NCBI GenBank assembly: GCA_905221605.1
Contig: CAJNDS010002236.1
Span: 1 to 64,000 of the forward strand
Source: Symbiodinium natans
Taxonomy: Eukaryota > Sar > Dinophyceae > Suessiales > Symbiodiniaceae
Length of the DNA: 64,000 nucleotides
Direction of reading: 5' to 3'
Shown piece by piece: positions 1 to 11,832 of the stretch (the stretch's first letter is position 1; each line of letters starts with the position of its first letter). The notes below the pieces were generated by a model. That model saw only the letters and a list, made by a program, of their open reading frames with translations, was not told where the DNA came from and did not search any database. Made by a program: the position numbers and the translations under genes.

Positions 1-330
1 CCTCAAGAATAAACTAATTCATCATTCCCCATCATTCATCGAGAAGAATTTTTAATATTCATCATTAGATCTTCGATTATAAAATCGATCTCTTATTCTT
101 TCTCATCGAAAAATCATTATAAATAATATTCTAAGAATATAATCTCTCTTAATTAAAATATTCATTCGAATCTCGGGTTCTTCTTGAAAAATATATATAT
201 ATAGGTTCGACGCCTAAATTCAAAATGACTTCATTTTTAAAGAACATTTTTGTGTAACCTTGCACAGAATATTCGCTCGATTTATTTGGATTTTTTGGAT
301 CCTATTTTTTAGAGATTTCTGGTGAATTAG
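1..330. other. AT-rich segment without a recognisable gene
   Basis: These bases are far richer in A and T than the DNA that follows. I see only very short open frames and a run of alternating TA near 190-205. The composition resembles the viral block at the other end of the window, but no coding signal supports that link. Confidence 0.5.
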
Positions 331-807
331 GGAAATTTAAGATTAAAATCGAATTTACCAATTTGCTTTCGAGAATGAAATTCTGCTTCAATGTGCCCAC
401 ATTCCTCGGTTTTGGAACGGGGGTTCTGCGAATGGCGTGCCGGAGTCTCGAAAGCACGTGAGAGCCCCTTCGGGGCTCCTTCGGCCCAAGGCAGAGAGAT
501 GCACCGTGATGGAAATCCCACCCGACCCTAAACCGAAACCCTGAACCCTAAAGCCTCCGAGCCCATCTGGACTGGTTCTTCATCAAAAACTATCGGACGT
601 AGGTACCCTATGTAATACTTGGAAGCCAAGAAAGGCAGATCTAAGGTATATCATTCCTCGGTTCCCTCTAGTAAGAACTAGGAATAAGAAGGCTGTCACT
701 TTTTGGCTCAAAGGGCCGAAGAAGGGAACCTAAAACTCCAGAAAGGGAATTCGGGCCTACTCTGGATCCTAGAGGAAGTCTCGGAATTCTTGGGCTCTCT
801 CTCCCCC

Positions 808-3139
808 TCAGCCGCCAAAGTTCACGTAGAAGGACAGGAAAGCATCCAAGTCCAAGTGCCTCCGCCAGCCTTGCCTTGCCCCAATCCACCACTCCTGCAC
901 GGACTTAAGCTTTAGGGTTCTAGGGTTTAGGGATTAGGGTTCAGGGATTAGGGTAGATGGGCATTTGGGTGTGTGGGTGCATGGGCTGATGGGTTGGGTT
1001 TGGGGTCGAGGACCTGAAATGATGCGCGCCAAATGTCAAATGCCTGAATCCCAATGATTTCAGCTGAGCACATGTGAAGTTCGTTCGCACTGATGGTCCC
1101 TTCTGGAGTTTCCTTTTGCAATACCCAGCCGAATATACTTCGGGTATCGAAGTTCAGGGAGAGACGGATTTCAGAACGCTGCCCACGACTGTCGGATGCC
1201 ATGGACTTGAGCCCAAAATCCCCAGACTCCTAGGGACAGGGTTTAGGAGGGTTTGGGAATGTTCCCGGCTCCTTCTTTTTCTTCTCTGGAAGCTCCTGCC
1301 CTTGCCTTGGCGGCTCATGAGATTTCATGGGCCTAGCTTAGCTGAATGAAGAACTCCGATTCTGCGGTTTCGGTTGTGCTTGATTTCCTCTGCAAGCAAC
1401 TCAAGTCGAGTCCCTTAAGGACACCGAGTGGCGGCAGATTTGTAAGTCGGGCCATGAGGGAGAGGAACTCCTCGTAGCCCAGCTTCCCACTGTTATTGCG
1501 GTCAGCCTGGCCCAGCATTTGGATTCGGGGACAGAGAGAGATTTAGCCCTAAGCTGTTCTGGCTTCCCATCTCCTTAAGGGCCTTAGACTTAAACTTCTC
1601 TCTCAAGAACTATGGTTTCACCTCCTTCCCCATCCCGGATCCTTGTCAAACTTGGTCTTGAGCTGGTCGAGCTCCTGAGAATTTAATTTAGGGGCCTGAA
1701 GAATTAGAACAGAGTTTTGGGGCTCTCATAGTAAAAACGGGGTCATAAGGGAATACTACTAGTAATTTCTTCGACCCTATACTACTTGTGGCTAAGGGCT
1801 CCCTCTGAATTTCGGTGGTACTTGTACTGACCATCATCCGCAACTCTGCTGCCTGTCAGTTGTGCCGGCGGCACTCCTCCTGTAGCATCTGCCGCCCGGA
1901 CCCGTGCTGACACTTTATTACTGCAAAACCACAGGGTACAGGCACCCGCAATCTTGCAAAGGTCCTTTTGCGGTACAGTCTTTTTATCACGTGTCGTAGC
2001 TATCCACGCCCTTTCTGCCAGTGACTCCAATGGCATCAAAGCGGCAATGAAGCTGAGGCCATACTTTCGTGCAAGCTGCCGCAGCTCCCTCTCTTGCCGG
2101 CTGAGGAGCACCTGGAAACAGATGGAGGGAGGTTCTTGGAAATCCGAGAGACTCTTCAAATGCCCCCCCCCCCCCCCCCCCCCCCCCCCCAAGGTTCGGG
2201 TTTTGGGAAAAAGGAACTTGAAGTTTGTCAGAGCGAAGCGGGGCTTACGTTACCCAGTGCCTCCTCGGAGAAGCAGAAGCGATGGTAGAAGTCGAGGAAC
2301 TCCAAAAGATCCAGCGCACCATTCTGGTTCCTTGAGATTTACTGTTCGGGCTGGATGGGCTGGGCCTGATAACTTTATTGCAGAACTTGATGTGTGGTTG
2401 GCCCGCGCCCGGGACATGCTTTGGGAATACCGTCCAGTATCGATCTTGCGAAGGATCTGGCTGGCAGTCATAGCAACTGCAAGGTACAGAACCAACTCTT
2501 TTCTCTCAGTGTGTATCCTAGAATACTGGCAATTCCAAGCGTCGAGTCGACCGCCTTGAGCGCACCGCCAACGAACTCCATATCCAGCTGCACGGGGTCG
2601 TCAACGTCGCTGATGGCGCAACAGGTCTTAAAGAGCGCGTCCCGAGACATGCTGCCCAAGCTGGGCATCTCGAAAGGTGTCCCCGCCAGCACCGCCTCCT
2701 GAAGGGAAAAAGGCTGAACAAAAAGAACGAGAGAGCCCGAACTCTCATGCAGAGCGCAAGACTCTGGCGGATACTGAAAAAAAAGTGTGCGTTTCCTTGA
2801 CCTCACCTAAGCAAAAGTACCTTCAGATGGACGCGGGGCAGTGGTGCCTCCGTCAAGCCCATCTTTTCGCGATTGGATGTTCCATTGTCGGCAAACTTGT
2901 AGAACCAGTTGAAGGCTTGCTTGCTCACCTGATGCAGGCAATTTCCTAGATATCCCGGAGGACTGAGGCAGGCAAGCGCAGCAACCAATCGCAACACTGT
3001 CTGCGTGTACTCTACTTCGTGTCTTTGCAAGCCCCTCCTGCCATGGAATGTCCTCCAGCTGCGATAGCTTCTGCAAGGTCATCCGTTCCAGCGGCGTGGG
3101 CGCCCGAACCTCGACAGCAACGGCCACTGAACTTGTCAA
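808..3139 (-). CDS. EF-hand calcium-binding protein, multi-exon
   Basis: Exon islands on the minus strand read, 5' to 3', about 2810-3139 (probably two exons), about 2520-2698, 2261-2330, 2010-2111, 1425-1506 and possibly 808-894. The exon at 2261-2330 encodes NQNGALDLLEF and the one at 1425-1506 encodes ADRNNSGKLGYEEF. Both fit the 12-residue EF-hand loop (Asp/Asn ligands, central Gly, closing Glu), so calcium binding is likely. Phase agrees from 2261-2330 (ends GAG|GC) into 2010-2111, which is 34 codons in phase 0. The terminal exon 808-894 carries a TGA stop, but its phase against the exon before it is not settled. The remaining sequence matches no family I recognise. The 5' end is unknown and start codons cannot be assigned. 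Exon borders outside the three with stated lengths are approximate. Confidence 0.6.
2163..2190. repeat. C homopolymer, 28 bases
   Basis: An unbroken run of 28 C lies inside an intron of the EF-hand gene (2112-2260). Runs like this recur through the window. Confidence 0.95.
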
Positions 3140-4881
3140 GCAAGCAAGTGTAGATTAGGAATATACATCGAGCTTAGATGATATGTTGCGGTATGTTACA
3201 AGTTGCATGTTGTCGCCATAGAAAAAGCCCAGTAGATCATCTAGCAAAGGTTGCAAACTCACATGGTATGGCCCAATATACGAAAAGGTCATGTACTTTG
3301 TCTGAATGAAAATGGATACTATTTGCTGTTACATTTTATTTGTTAATGTTGGACTGGCTTTAGTATGAGGAGGCTCTATAATCACAAGTCTCGACAAAAT
3401 CTGCGAACCGAGTTTGTTCAGAGTACCCGCGATTATCACAAGTTTTTTTTTCCGGACTTTGGGTTAAGGGCTTACGCGGTAAGGCTTGAGGCCCTGAGGG
3501 TCTTGGGCTCCAGGAATCTCAAAGAGCCAGAGCGCGGAGAATCCAGAAATCTAAGCCCGGCCAGTTCCATGTAAAGCCTCATGGAACTTCATTACGAAAC
3601 GAGGCCCCAAACAAGTTTTGTGATAGGTAGCCCGCGGGCCGGTCGGGCTGTCTTTAGTAAGTTTGTCTGGCTACCCTCTATAGTACCAAGCTTTTTCGGA
3701 TGATGTTGTTTAAAGGGTTTGTGTTTAGGGTTAAGGGCTTACGCAAGAAGGCTTGAGGCCCTGAGGGCCTTGGGCTCCAGGAATCTCAAAGGCTGGGAAG
3801 CTTCAGGCCATGAGGTCCTGAAGGCTTGAGGCCCTGAGGGCGGTTCCCCCCGCCCTCCCATTTGTTTGGGGGGGTCGCCGCGCCATGCGTTTATAGAGGG
3901 TCCCAAATTTGTTTGGGGGGGGGCCATACTAAAGACAGTGCAACATTATATGCTACATGTTTTGAGCATGAGGCGATGTTGACGTATATGTAATGGATAC
4001 TACAATAATGAAGCTGCATATATGTGTGTGTGTGTGTGTACGGTATACGTTCATACAAACTTTACAGAGTTGCTGGTTACCTAGAAGCTCATCCGGCCTC
4101 AGGGTGAAATATCTTCGTGCGGCCATGACTATCATGGCACATTCGATGGTGCAGTGGTTTCACGTCTCTTGTGGAAAGGCGGCGCTGCTCGGGCTGCTCG
4201 GAGAGCTTGCTTGCTAAGTTTAGCAGGATGTTCGCAGCGTGCCAGTCTGCCGTCCAAGGCTCCAATTGTTCACGAGAGGGGGCTTCTCTAGGCGATCTTG
4301 CCATCCCTCACTAAGTACCTGTAATCATCAGGAACGGAAGTCTCCAAAGCCACAACCGCCCCTGAACCCTCGACGATGCTTTGCAGTTAGGTTCCGGTCC
4401 CTCGCGCACCTCCTCCTTCGGAGGGACCGATGCCCTGGAGCTGCGGCGTCTGCCCAGCCGAAGGGAGGCAGACATGCGGCGGCTGAGCCTGTGGGGTTTA
4501 CAAAGGGGGGAATAAGGGGGGGCATAAGGGTGTAATCGGGGTATAGGGGTATAATAGGGGCATAAGGGTATAAGGGCATAATGGGGGTATAAGGGTATAA
4601 TCGGGGTATAAGCCGGGTATATATGGGGACTATGAGCACGGCGAGAGGACTGTGATGTAGATGCAGCTAGAGGATGGACAAGGGATGGCGATGAGAAGTC
4701 ATGGAAAGGGTTTGTAGTGGAAATGCTGGTGAGTTGGAGTTGTCAGTCGTGGAAAGATTGTTTGCAGATTCGGAAGAGAAGCTAACACTCGTCAAGACTT
4801 CACTGCAGAGGCTTAGACTTTAGGCATTCCCTAGATTCCCGCTGCTTGAATCACCTTGTTGACCAGCTTGCAAACACCTAC
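3140..4881. other. Intergenic or intronic, no supported gene
   Basis: I see no convincing exon. The stretch holds duplicated text around 3470-3560 and 3720-3800 (shared words reading GGCTTGAGGCCCTGAGGG), a short TG microsatellite near 4022-4040 and a purine-rich minisatellite listed separately. Confidence 0.5.
4502..4622. repeat. Minisatellite of GGGGTATAA-like units
   Basis: About a dozen degenerate units of roughly 9-10 bases (GGGGTATAA, AGGGCATAA and similar) run in tandem. Reading-frame openings across it are by-products of the repeat. Confidence 0.8.
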
Positions 4882-6755
4882 AGGAAGCTGCAGGTTGTGC
4901 CGACATTCGCCGGGACAGTAAGGGTGGGGCTTGCTGAAGGTCATCGTGCTCTCGGTGAAGTCCACCGTCTCATCGGACAGGGAGGTCCGGGCGGAGGATG
5001 GCTCGGACTCCTTCCAGAAACCCTCTCTTTGTCCAAGGCCCTATGATACATCAACATCCCGCACCTCTGCAGGGAGGGCATGGAGGACCACAAAGGACGT
5101 GGGTCCAAACGACGAACGAGAAAGCGGACGTTGGAAGGCAAACGCGAACCGAACCGCACGAACAGCAAGAAACACGGAACCAGGCGAACCAGAACCGGTG
5201 CTCGAAAGCAACCGAGCCCTACCAACCTGAACCAGTTTTGCCGAGCAATCGGTTTGAAAGGTCCTCCCCAGAGATTTTAGACCCCAAATGCGCCACAAAA
5301 GTGGATTCACTCCCGGGTGGCCCAAACATGCCCCCCCCAAACCCGCGAACAGTGGGCCACGAGCAAAAGGGTGATGGAAGCACGCGCTTCGAGGCCAGTG
5401 GCCGGGGTGCAGGAGGCTGCTGTCTGCTGTACCTTGTACTGATTCTTGCTCAGATCTTCGACATATTGGGAAGCATTGGAGGGCAGCCAAGAAGTGAATT
5501 CAGGCGCTGTGGGAAGTGCTCTCCGTGAGTTTTTGACTACCTCCTGACCCTCAGACTGCTCGAGTTAGAGGGGTGTTGTGGGTGGGCCACACGAGCATCC
5601 TGAAAGACCCTGAAGAAACAGGCCGATCCATGCATCGATTGACACGGCTGAACACGTCTAGCCTGCAGCACAGTGCAAGTCATAGCTTTTTGAGCTGAAG
5701 AAGGAGAAGGCCCTCTTGACAGGTTCGCCGCTGACGGAAGTCACGTAAGTTGTGACAGCGGGATGGACGAGCGGCTTGTCATGACTGTAGCCGGATTTGA
5801 TCAAAATGTGCCAGTTGCACCACCAAAACGTGCCAGACTTATGAACCTTCTTGAACCCTAGACTTCCCACACCCAACAAACGCCCGGTCCTGGGGCCCCT
5901 GGACTCGAAGGTCCCGAAGCGGATCCCAGTCGTAGTTGGGCCTGTCGATGCCCTTCAGCAACCTGCTGGTGAGCTCCAGCCTGTCGCTGTCAGTGATGTG
6001 CCGTTTCGTGCTCCCAAGGAGGACGGGCTCCTTCCTCGCAGGGGGCAGCTGTGACTCTGTACAACCTTGACACCCGCAGACACTGGACCTCAACTGTGGC
6101 AATCGGCCGACGAATGCCAGACTCTGCAGACCCCTTTGTTGGGGGGGGGGGGGGGGGGCAGATGTGTCGCACGACAGGTGGGAGTTAGGCAATCTCGGTT
6201 CTGGAGTGAGGTACAGAACGGAATTTCAAGGCATTTGCGGGGAGTCCCAAACATGTTGGGCTAATCGCAATCTCAAGCATGCTGGGGGGTGTAGAATCAG
6301 TTTTCAAGCATTTGGAACCATAGGCCCTCACACGAAAAAAACAACACTCAAATAAGTTGGTCAAAGCTTTCGAAAACGTCAGGGCAAAAACCTAGAAACC
6401 CTATACAAGTCCCAACACAATGCAAAACCGAAACCTCAGTCCTCTTCCCGAGCACGCCTTTGAGCCAACTCTGGTGTGCGGCCTTCGAGGATGTGGTCTC
6501 CTGGTCGAGCTCCAACATCGTGCTAACGTCATGCTGTGAGCCCTCCTGGTCCACGCTACATAGGGGGTTTGCGATAATAGGGGACCCCCAATATCGATCC
6601 CCAAATAGTAGGATCCCCTTTATAATAAGGACCCCCAAAAAGGTACCTCGAGTTTCGGAAGCCCCCCCCACATCCTACAAGGAAGCCTAGCTCTTGACTC
6701 CTGGTCCTCATACTCCTCCTCCTCCTCCTCTCGAAAGGCTTTCTGAATGTCAGAC
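4882..6755 (-). CDS. Unrecognised protein, at least seven exons
   Basis: Minus-strand exons are 6701-6755, 6435-6545, 6089-6123, 5905-6034, 5663-5849, 5433-5506 and 4882-5022, and the reading phase agrees at every junction. Recognisable pieces are SDIQKAFREEEEEEYEDQ (acidic), ELDQETTSSKAAHQSW, KSGTFWWCNWHILIKSGY and KPHPYCPGECRHNLQLP. Inferred donors are GA, GT, GT, GT, GC, GT and GT, with AG acceptors. I do not recognise the family. The WWCNW and Cys/His-containing C-terminal piece could be a small fold stabilised by cysteines, but that is a guess. The gene continues beyond both ends: 6755 begins with a partial codon, and 4882 is followed by a GTAGGT donor. Confidence 0.65.
6141..6158. repeat. 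G homopolymer, 18 bases
   Basis: A run of 18 G lies in the intron between the exons at 6089-6123 and 6435-6545. Confidence 0.95.
6546..6700 (-). mobile_element. Intron made largely of a MITE (copy 1), 10-bp direct repeats at its ends
   Basis: The intron between two well-phased exons is 155 bp. Its core, 6563-6669, begins GGGGGTTTGCG and ends CGGAAGCCCCCCCC, and is flanked by ACATA and ACATC. The 10-mer CTCCTGGTCC occurs perfectly at 6543-6552 and 6698-6707, across the two splice junctions. The element shares its middle (AAATAGTAGGATCCCC-like) with the copies at 14.8, 26.4 and 27.7 kb. Confidence 0.7.
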
Positions 6756-8048
6756 CTCGGAAAAAAGCAGCTGGGAAGCTTCTCAAGTCTGGCGTGGAGG
6801 GTGCATGGAAGGGGAAGGCATGAACTGAAGTCGTTCTTATTAAAGCGGCTCCTCCACCATGCGCTTGTGACACGAGACAGGCTCAGCACAGAATGTCCCC
6901 GAACGCTGACCCAAAGCCCTAAACCCTGTCAGCAGCTCAGAAGCCACACGCAATAACAACCATGAGAACCGAGAACCCATACCGGCAACCCCCAAGCGAG
7001 GCATCAGAATGGGAGGTTCAAAGAACCAATCTTTGAACTCGGGTCCTGCACCTAAGTTAATTCCATCATGCTCCTCTCTCCCAAAGAGGGACCCCCCCCA
7101 AAAGCTTTTAAGCCCCTCAATCCATCAACCACCCCCCCCCCCCCCCCCCCCTGCGCAGCCACCCAGTCCCTTCCACTTTCCTGGCCTGAGCTTCCATTCG
7201 CCATCGTAGGATGTTGCGAGGAAGCGCTGAGAGGAAGGCGGCCTCCTTTGTCGGGGGGCACTTCATGTGGTTGAGTCTGATTGGGGCATCAAGCAATAAA
7301 GCCTCAAGCCCCCCCCCCCCCCCCCCACAAAAAAAAAGAACCCAAAGGCACCAAGACCCTCAAATAGCCCCAAGAGTAACCCTGACCCCTCATCAACCCT
7401 CGAAGAGCCCCCTCAAAGCCTCCCTCGCCTCTTGACCACCTCCTGGCCCCGCATGGCAAAGGACTTCCGGCCCAGGGAAGGGGAGCCGAGGCTTGCCTCA
7501 GCTTGAAGATCGAACCACCCTCGCTACTAGAGGACCCTCCTGTAGCAAAAGAAAAAGCCTCCTAGGTCCGGATATGGGAGTATGAGGGGGAGGGGGCGCT
7601 CGACTCATGCGGGCCCTTGTCCGCACCAGGAAGGGCCCCATAGATCAAGCGGCGCATGACCCTTTTCTTGGCACTGACTTCAATCCGACTCTATGAGGGC
7701 CTAGGGCGAGCACGGGCTTATGCCTGGTGGTGATCGCGGAAATCTGGGACCCCCGCGTTACCTACGCTTCTTTCCCACACTCCTTTTTGTTGTTCATGCA
7801 TGGCCCACGAAACCTACGGAGCCCTGATCTTTGCTCTTGAGCGGTATCAGCTGACTTCCCACTCATACGAGACCCTGGATCCGAAGCGCAAGCTTCCCAG
7901 AAACCGAAAACCCTCCACTCCCTGCCTTGGGTTCCAGAGGATCATTGGCTAAGGAGTCTGTGCGCATCCGATCGAAGGACCTCAAGTTTCGAGACTTTCT
8001 CGACACTTCTGGGGCGCTCTCTCGGAAGTTTGATGGGTGCCAGTTGGG
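6756..8048. other. No confident gene; C runs and low-complexity DNA
   Basis: Beyond possible upstream exon sequence of the neighbouring gene up to about 6890, I see no supported exon. The region holds C runs at 7132-7151 (20 C) and 7309-7326 (18 C, followed by A-rich DNA). No RNA gene is recognisable. Confidence 0.5.
7132..7151. repeat. C homopolymer, 20 bases
   Basis: An unbroken run of C. A second run of 18 C lies at 7309-7326. Confidence 0.95.
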
Positions 8049-8120
8049 ATGTTCCCAATTATACTAACAGTCCTTAGTAGTGCATAGTAGTGAAGGACTG
8101 TTAGAATAAGGGGGACACAC
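8049..8120. repeat. Palindromic repeat related to one at 42.0 kb
   Basis: TAACAGTCCTT (8065-8075) is repeated in perfect inverse at 8093-8103 with a 17-base loop. The flanking words GATGTTCCC and AGTCCTTA recur near 42015-42055, so this is a dispersed element rather than a private hairpin. Confidence 0.6.
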
Positions 8121-8439
8121 CCCAAGGTGGTCTGGGATGCTGTGCGAAGCAAGGGACACACCCACTGCGGAGCTCATCCTCTGGAATGTCTTCTCCTGGA
8201 GGGCGACACCAAGTTCAGTTGTGGTGGAAAATTCGGTTCGAACCCAACCCCCCCTACTGCAAACCAAACACCTGGTTCGGAGGAGGTCGGGGGTTTAGAC
8301 AGAGAAGAGGCACAAGTGCTGCAAGAAGTGGGCAGCCCTATTCTTAACTTCGTTCAGCTGCATCGGTTCTGAGTGCCCCTGTCTTGCTTCAAGGAGGGGT
8401 AGCATTTCCGGAAAAAGCCCCCCCCTCCCCCCAAAAAAA

Positions 8440-8812
8440 GAGACAGACAAGCACGACGAAAAATGAGAAAGCAGTCCCGGGAGTTGCATAGCAGGAAAGA
8501 CGAGGTCGACGAAAACGTCGAGGACTTTCCGAAGCGGTTTGACGCCTTAAGCGACATGCTGCCATCCGGCCCTTGGCGCTCTGCTTCGCAGAGCCAGGGG
8601 CCCTGGCTGAAGTGAGATTTCCCTCGAGCCACAGTGGATTCCGCCGGTCGCGCGTGCGGTGAACATGACGCATCAGGGCAACCAGTTGCACCGCTACAAG
8701 TGGCCGGCGACACCTTCCATGTTTTTTTCCTCACAAGGGCCTTGCGCGCCTCTGCGTCAATGCTAAATGGTCTATTGAAGTACATGGAGTTGCACGAGTA
8801 GATGCTTGGGAA
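8440..8812 (-). CDS. Fragment of an unrecognised gene, two probable exons
   Basis: The exon 8730-8812 (27 codons plus two bases) encodes FPSIYSCNSMYFNRPFSIDA and is entered by an AG acceptor and left by a GAG|GA donor. A second island near 8450-8555 encodes SLKASNRFGKSSTFSSTSS in a phase that continues from it. No family is recognised. The low-complexity serine-rich second piece is the less certain one. Confidence 0.4.
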
Positions 8813-9077
8813 CTGAGCCGGGACCATCACTGTCTACCGGGTCTACCGATCACCTAGAAGGCCCAACACCTTGCACAACCCAAAGCTCCACATGACAAGA
8901 CGTTGGAGTTGGGTGGCTGTTCGTCCCACAGAGCTCGAGCCACGCTCCATGCAAGCTAAATCCTACAGTGGCGTGGCGCAGGAGGACAGAACATGGATAA
9001 ATACCCGAGGAGCTCAAGCCGTCTTTCAAGTTCTGTCCTTTGCAACTAGTCAATACATCCCTGCGGCACCACGCCTT

Positions 9078-9544
9078 CTACTCAGCTGCCTGCTGCGCAA
9101 GCGCGAAAACTCTGGCAATCTCCTGAGTCTCGGGGAAGGGTGGTTCAGTCTGCAACGGGGGCCGTTGAAGCAGAAAGGAACGATCAGGATGTAAAAATAG
9201 CGGTGACGAACTTTTCTCAGACTCACAACAAGAATCATCCACGTGCCCTTTAAGATTTGCATTGGCAAGGGCTTGGGACAGGGGGTTTGCTCGTGAAATG
9301 TTCTGGGCCCTATGCCTCGGCAAGCGAGCTCCAAACAACAAGCCCAAGTCCCAACTCCTGGGTCTTATGAGGGCTTACTCTTTGCACCAAGCCGTCCTAA
9401 ACCCTAAACCCTAAACCCTAAACCCTAAACCCTAAACCCTGAACCCTGAACCTTAAACCCTCTGAAGGCAAAGGGGCTTTGGTTGGAACGCCCCCCTTCT
9501 TGGCAGCGTCGCGCGCCACCTTGATCCTCCCAGGATCCCCGGAC
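9078..9544 (-). CDS. C-terminal part of an unrecognised gene
   Basis: Exon 9240-9302 (21 codons, NISRANPLSQALANANLKGHV split by a GTG|GA donor) joins exon 9078-9149 (TEPPFPETQEIARVFALAQ..., TAG stop) in phase 0. An upstream island at 9459-9544 encodes RIKVARDAAKKGGVPTKAP. Its donor is GTTTAAGG at the edge of a CCCTAAA array and its acceptor side faces TTTAGGG repeats. Its phase does not connect directly to 9302, so an exon may be missing between them. No function can be assigned. Confidence 0.5.
9395..9458. repeat. CCCTAAA telomere-like array
   Basis: About eight near-perfect heptamers on the plus strand abut the inferred donor of the exon at 9459-9544. A TTTAGGG/TTTGGGG array lies on the other side of that exon (about 9565-9652). 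Confidence 0.9.
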
Positions 9545-9564
9545 CTCAACAAGTAGGGTCTAGG

Positions 9565-9652
9565 GCCTAACATTTAGGGTTTCGGGTTTCGGGTTAGGAT
9601 TTGGGGTTTGGGGTTTGGGGTTTTGGGTTTGGGGTTTGGGGTTTAGGATCAA
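9565..9652. repeat. TTTAGGG/TTTGGGG array
   Basis: Degenerate G-rich heptamers (TTTCGGG, TTTGGGG, TTTAGGG) run in tandem, opposite in orientation to the array at 9395-9458. Confidence 0.85.
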
Positions 9653-9896
9653 TTTGCAGTTCAGGATGTGAATCCAATGCTGGCAGGAGGAAGCTTGTGT
9701 TTTGATGATGGGGGCCGGCGGTTGACGCTCTATTCCAAAGTTCCAAAGATTTTGGGTTCAGGGGTTTAAGGACAGATGGGGTTTAGGGCTTCAGGAGCCT
9801 AAGGTCAAGCTCACCATCCATGATCATCCATGGGTAAGAAATGGTAAGAAGATCGTGTACCACAGGAAGAAACCTAGTGGTCGGTCTTCCCAGTTG

Positions 9897-10212
9897 TCAA
9901 AGTCTGAACATCTGCCAGAGCGTTGCTTTGCTTGAGGTCCCCCGCGCGGCAGCCTCGGCAAAGGCATCCAGCAGGCGCTCCTGCGCAGGGCACGGAGATC
10001 CGAATTCCATTGAGGTCCGAGGCTACTGAATGTGTACTGAGCTTAGGGTTAGATCAACGTCCCGAGACATCTGCAGCCCCACTGCAGAGGCGTTCCTACC
10101 TGGAAGTAGTAGGTTTCCCCCCACATTGACAAGCCTTATCGTACTTCCCAAGGTGTGCTCGCAGCAGGCGGAAGGCCTGTTCCGCAGCAAGCTGCACGGC
10201 AGCGACCTTTGC
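9897..10212 (-). CDS. C-terminal two exons of an unrecognised helical protein
   Basis: Exon 10135-10212 (26 codons, AKVAAVQLAAEQAFRLLRAH...) ends AAG|GC and joins exon 9897-9980 (28 codons, ERLLDAFAEAAARGTSSKAT..., TGA stop). Both are in phase 0. The sequence is alanine- and leucine-rich and probably alpha-helical. No family is recognised. The exon upstream of 10212 is not identified. Confidence 0.55.
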
Positions 10213-11832
10213 CTGCGTCCCGGGGTCAAAAGGATTGAGCCCTATACCCTGAACCCTAAACCACACAAGTATTGGGAACATATCCCTGCTGCATATGAGG
10301 GGAAAGCATTGTCCTAAGCACGGGAGAAATGGGGAAACATGGTTTCCCCCATCTTGAGAAGCGTTTAGAGGCCGCGACAAGAAGATTCTGCTGAGGTGGT
10401 GGGGGGCCATAACAGGCTCCCAAGCCTTACTTGGGGTCCAGGAGAAGCGGGCTCGGGTAGAAGGCGCGTTCGGGCTTCAGCTCTTCTACCCGAACACCCC
10501 TGGAACCCCCTCACCCCCCGCAGGATGCTCGCCCATTTTGCTATGTGACTCCGCTAGCTCCCTCAGATGCTAGCTTTCGGGGGGCGTCGCCTTTTTTGCG
10601 CATGATTCGCGTGAATCGGAGATCACCTCATGCAGCTGCATTTGGCAACTTCGCGAGAGTCGATCTACGAGGTCTCAGCTGCTTGTGTCTCATGCCAACA
10701 AACCAATACTCCGGATGCGTCGCTTTGTTCTACCCACAGAATAGATTCGCCATTGCCGCACGAGTAGACAACCATATGCATAATCCCACTGCTGAATACC
10801 TCAACAGCATGTGCACGCCAGCAGCCGAGAATGACAAGCTCTTAGGTGCTGGCCGGAGCAGTTGAGCTCTCGGCAATTTACATCGGCATGCTCTGAAGGC
10901 CCTTCGTGAACCTTGCCTGATTCTGTAATCATCCCAGTGAACACAAGCTTGTGTTGAAATTCGGAAAAGTCAGCATTTGAGGTTGTAGTAAAAGCAAGCG
11001 AACCAGTCACATAGTTAGTTGCGTAAGACCAGTACCCTAGGCATGTTGCAGCTCATCGAGAACCATTGTGGTAGTCATCTGAAGACCAGGAAACATGCTT
11101 GTGATGTATTTATTGGTTATTGCGGCTGTGCAGTCGCCAAGTGACCGTTGCTACAGCATTGGCAGAGAATTGCTGTTTTCGTGTCGCGCCGGCCTTCCAT
11201 GGTGAGCCCCAGGAGTGGAAAGTAATGAACATGAGTTAACACGCATGAACACACTTCGCATCGTTGGCCTTCCCAGAAACCGTCAAGACCTTCTCGTCTA
11301 GTCGGTATTTAATTATCTCTAAGTAGAACATAGCCATGAAGCCAAAGGTAGCAAAATGCTCAAACAGATCTCACCTCAATCTAGTTACCCAAGCGGAATA
11401 TTTCCCCACAGCGATACGTGACTTGAAGCCCTTCAGAATTCTGGTCAGGCAGTTGAATAGCTATGTTCAAGAACTGGAGAATTCTGCTTGACACTCGGAA
11501 GAGTATAATGAGCATGAAGACACGTGTTAAGATTTGGAAGCTGTTGTTGTATGTACATGTTGCATGTGCAAGCTCTGAATATAGTCCGAACCTGTTCATA
11601 GTAACAGCATCTGTCTATTTGTCCTTGTATCTCACTCTGTCTTCTTCCTCCCTCTCTCTCACGCAGCATTAGACAATGTGCGAACTTGTATGTAGTATAG
11701 ATCAGCATGATCGTCATGAATGTATGGCAAACAAGGCAGTGTATTGACATGTGAAGAAGCGCACCTATCAAGGTACCTAATATACATGTACACATGTAGT
11801 GCATGTACAGGAAGCTCCTTACTCTTTGTCAG
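10213..11832. other. No confident gene
   Basis: Composition becomes more AT-rich from about 10900 to 11800, with short open frames in several phases but none with exon-like borders on both sides. A degenerate palindrome-rich stretch (GTACATGT-type words) lies around 11550-11810. Confidence 0.4.

Noticed and set aside
690-715. Relict dinoflagellate spliced leader (TTTTTGGCTCAAAG)
   Set aside because: Only about eleven central bases match the known leader ending in ATTTTGGCTCAAG, the flanks do not, and no retrocopied gene follows on that strand.
2162-2192. Polyglycine or polyproline proteins over C and G runs
   Set aside because: The runs are homopolymers in non-coding DNA. Frames through them at 2.1, 6.1, 7.1, 20.1, 37.6, 39.1 and 50.7 kb have no supporting exon signals.
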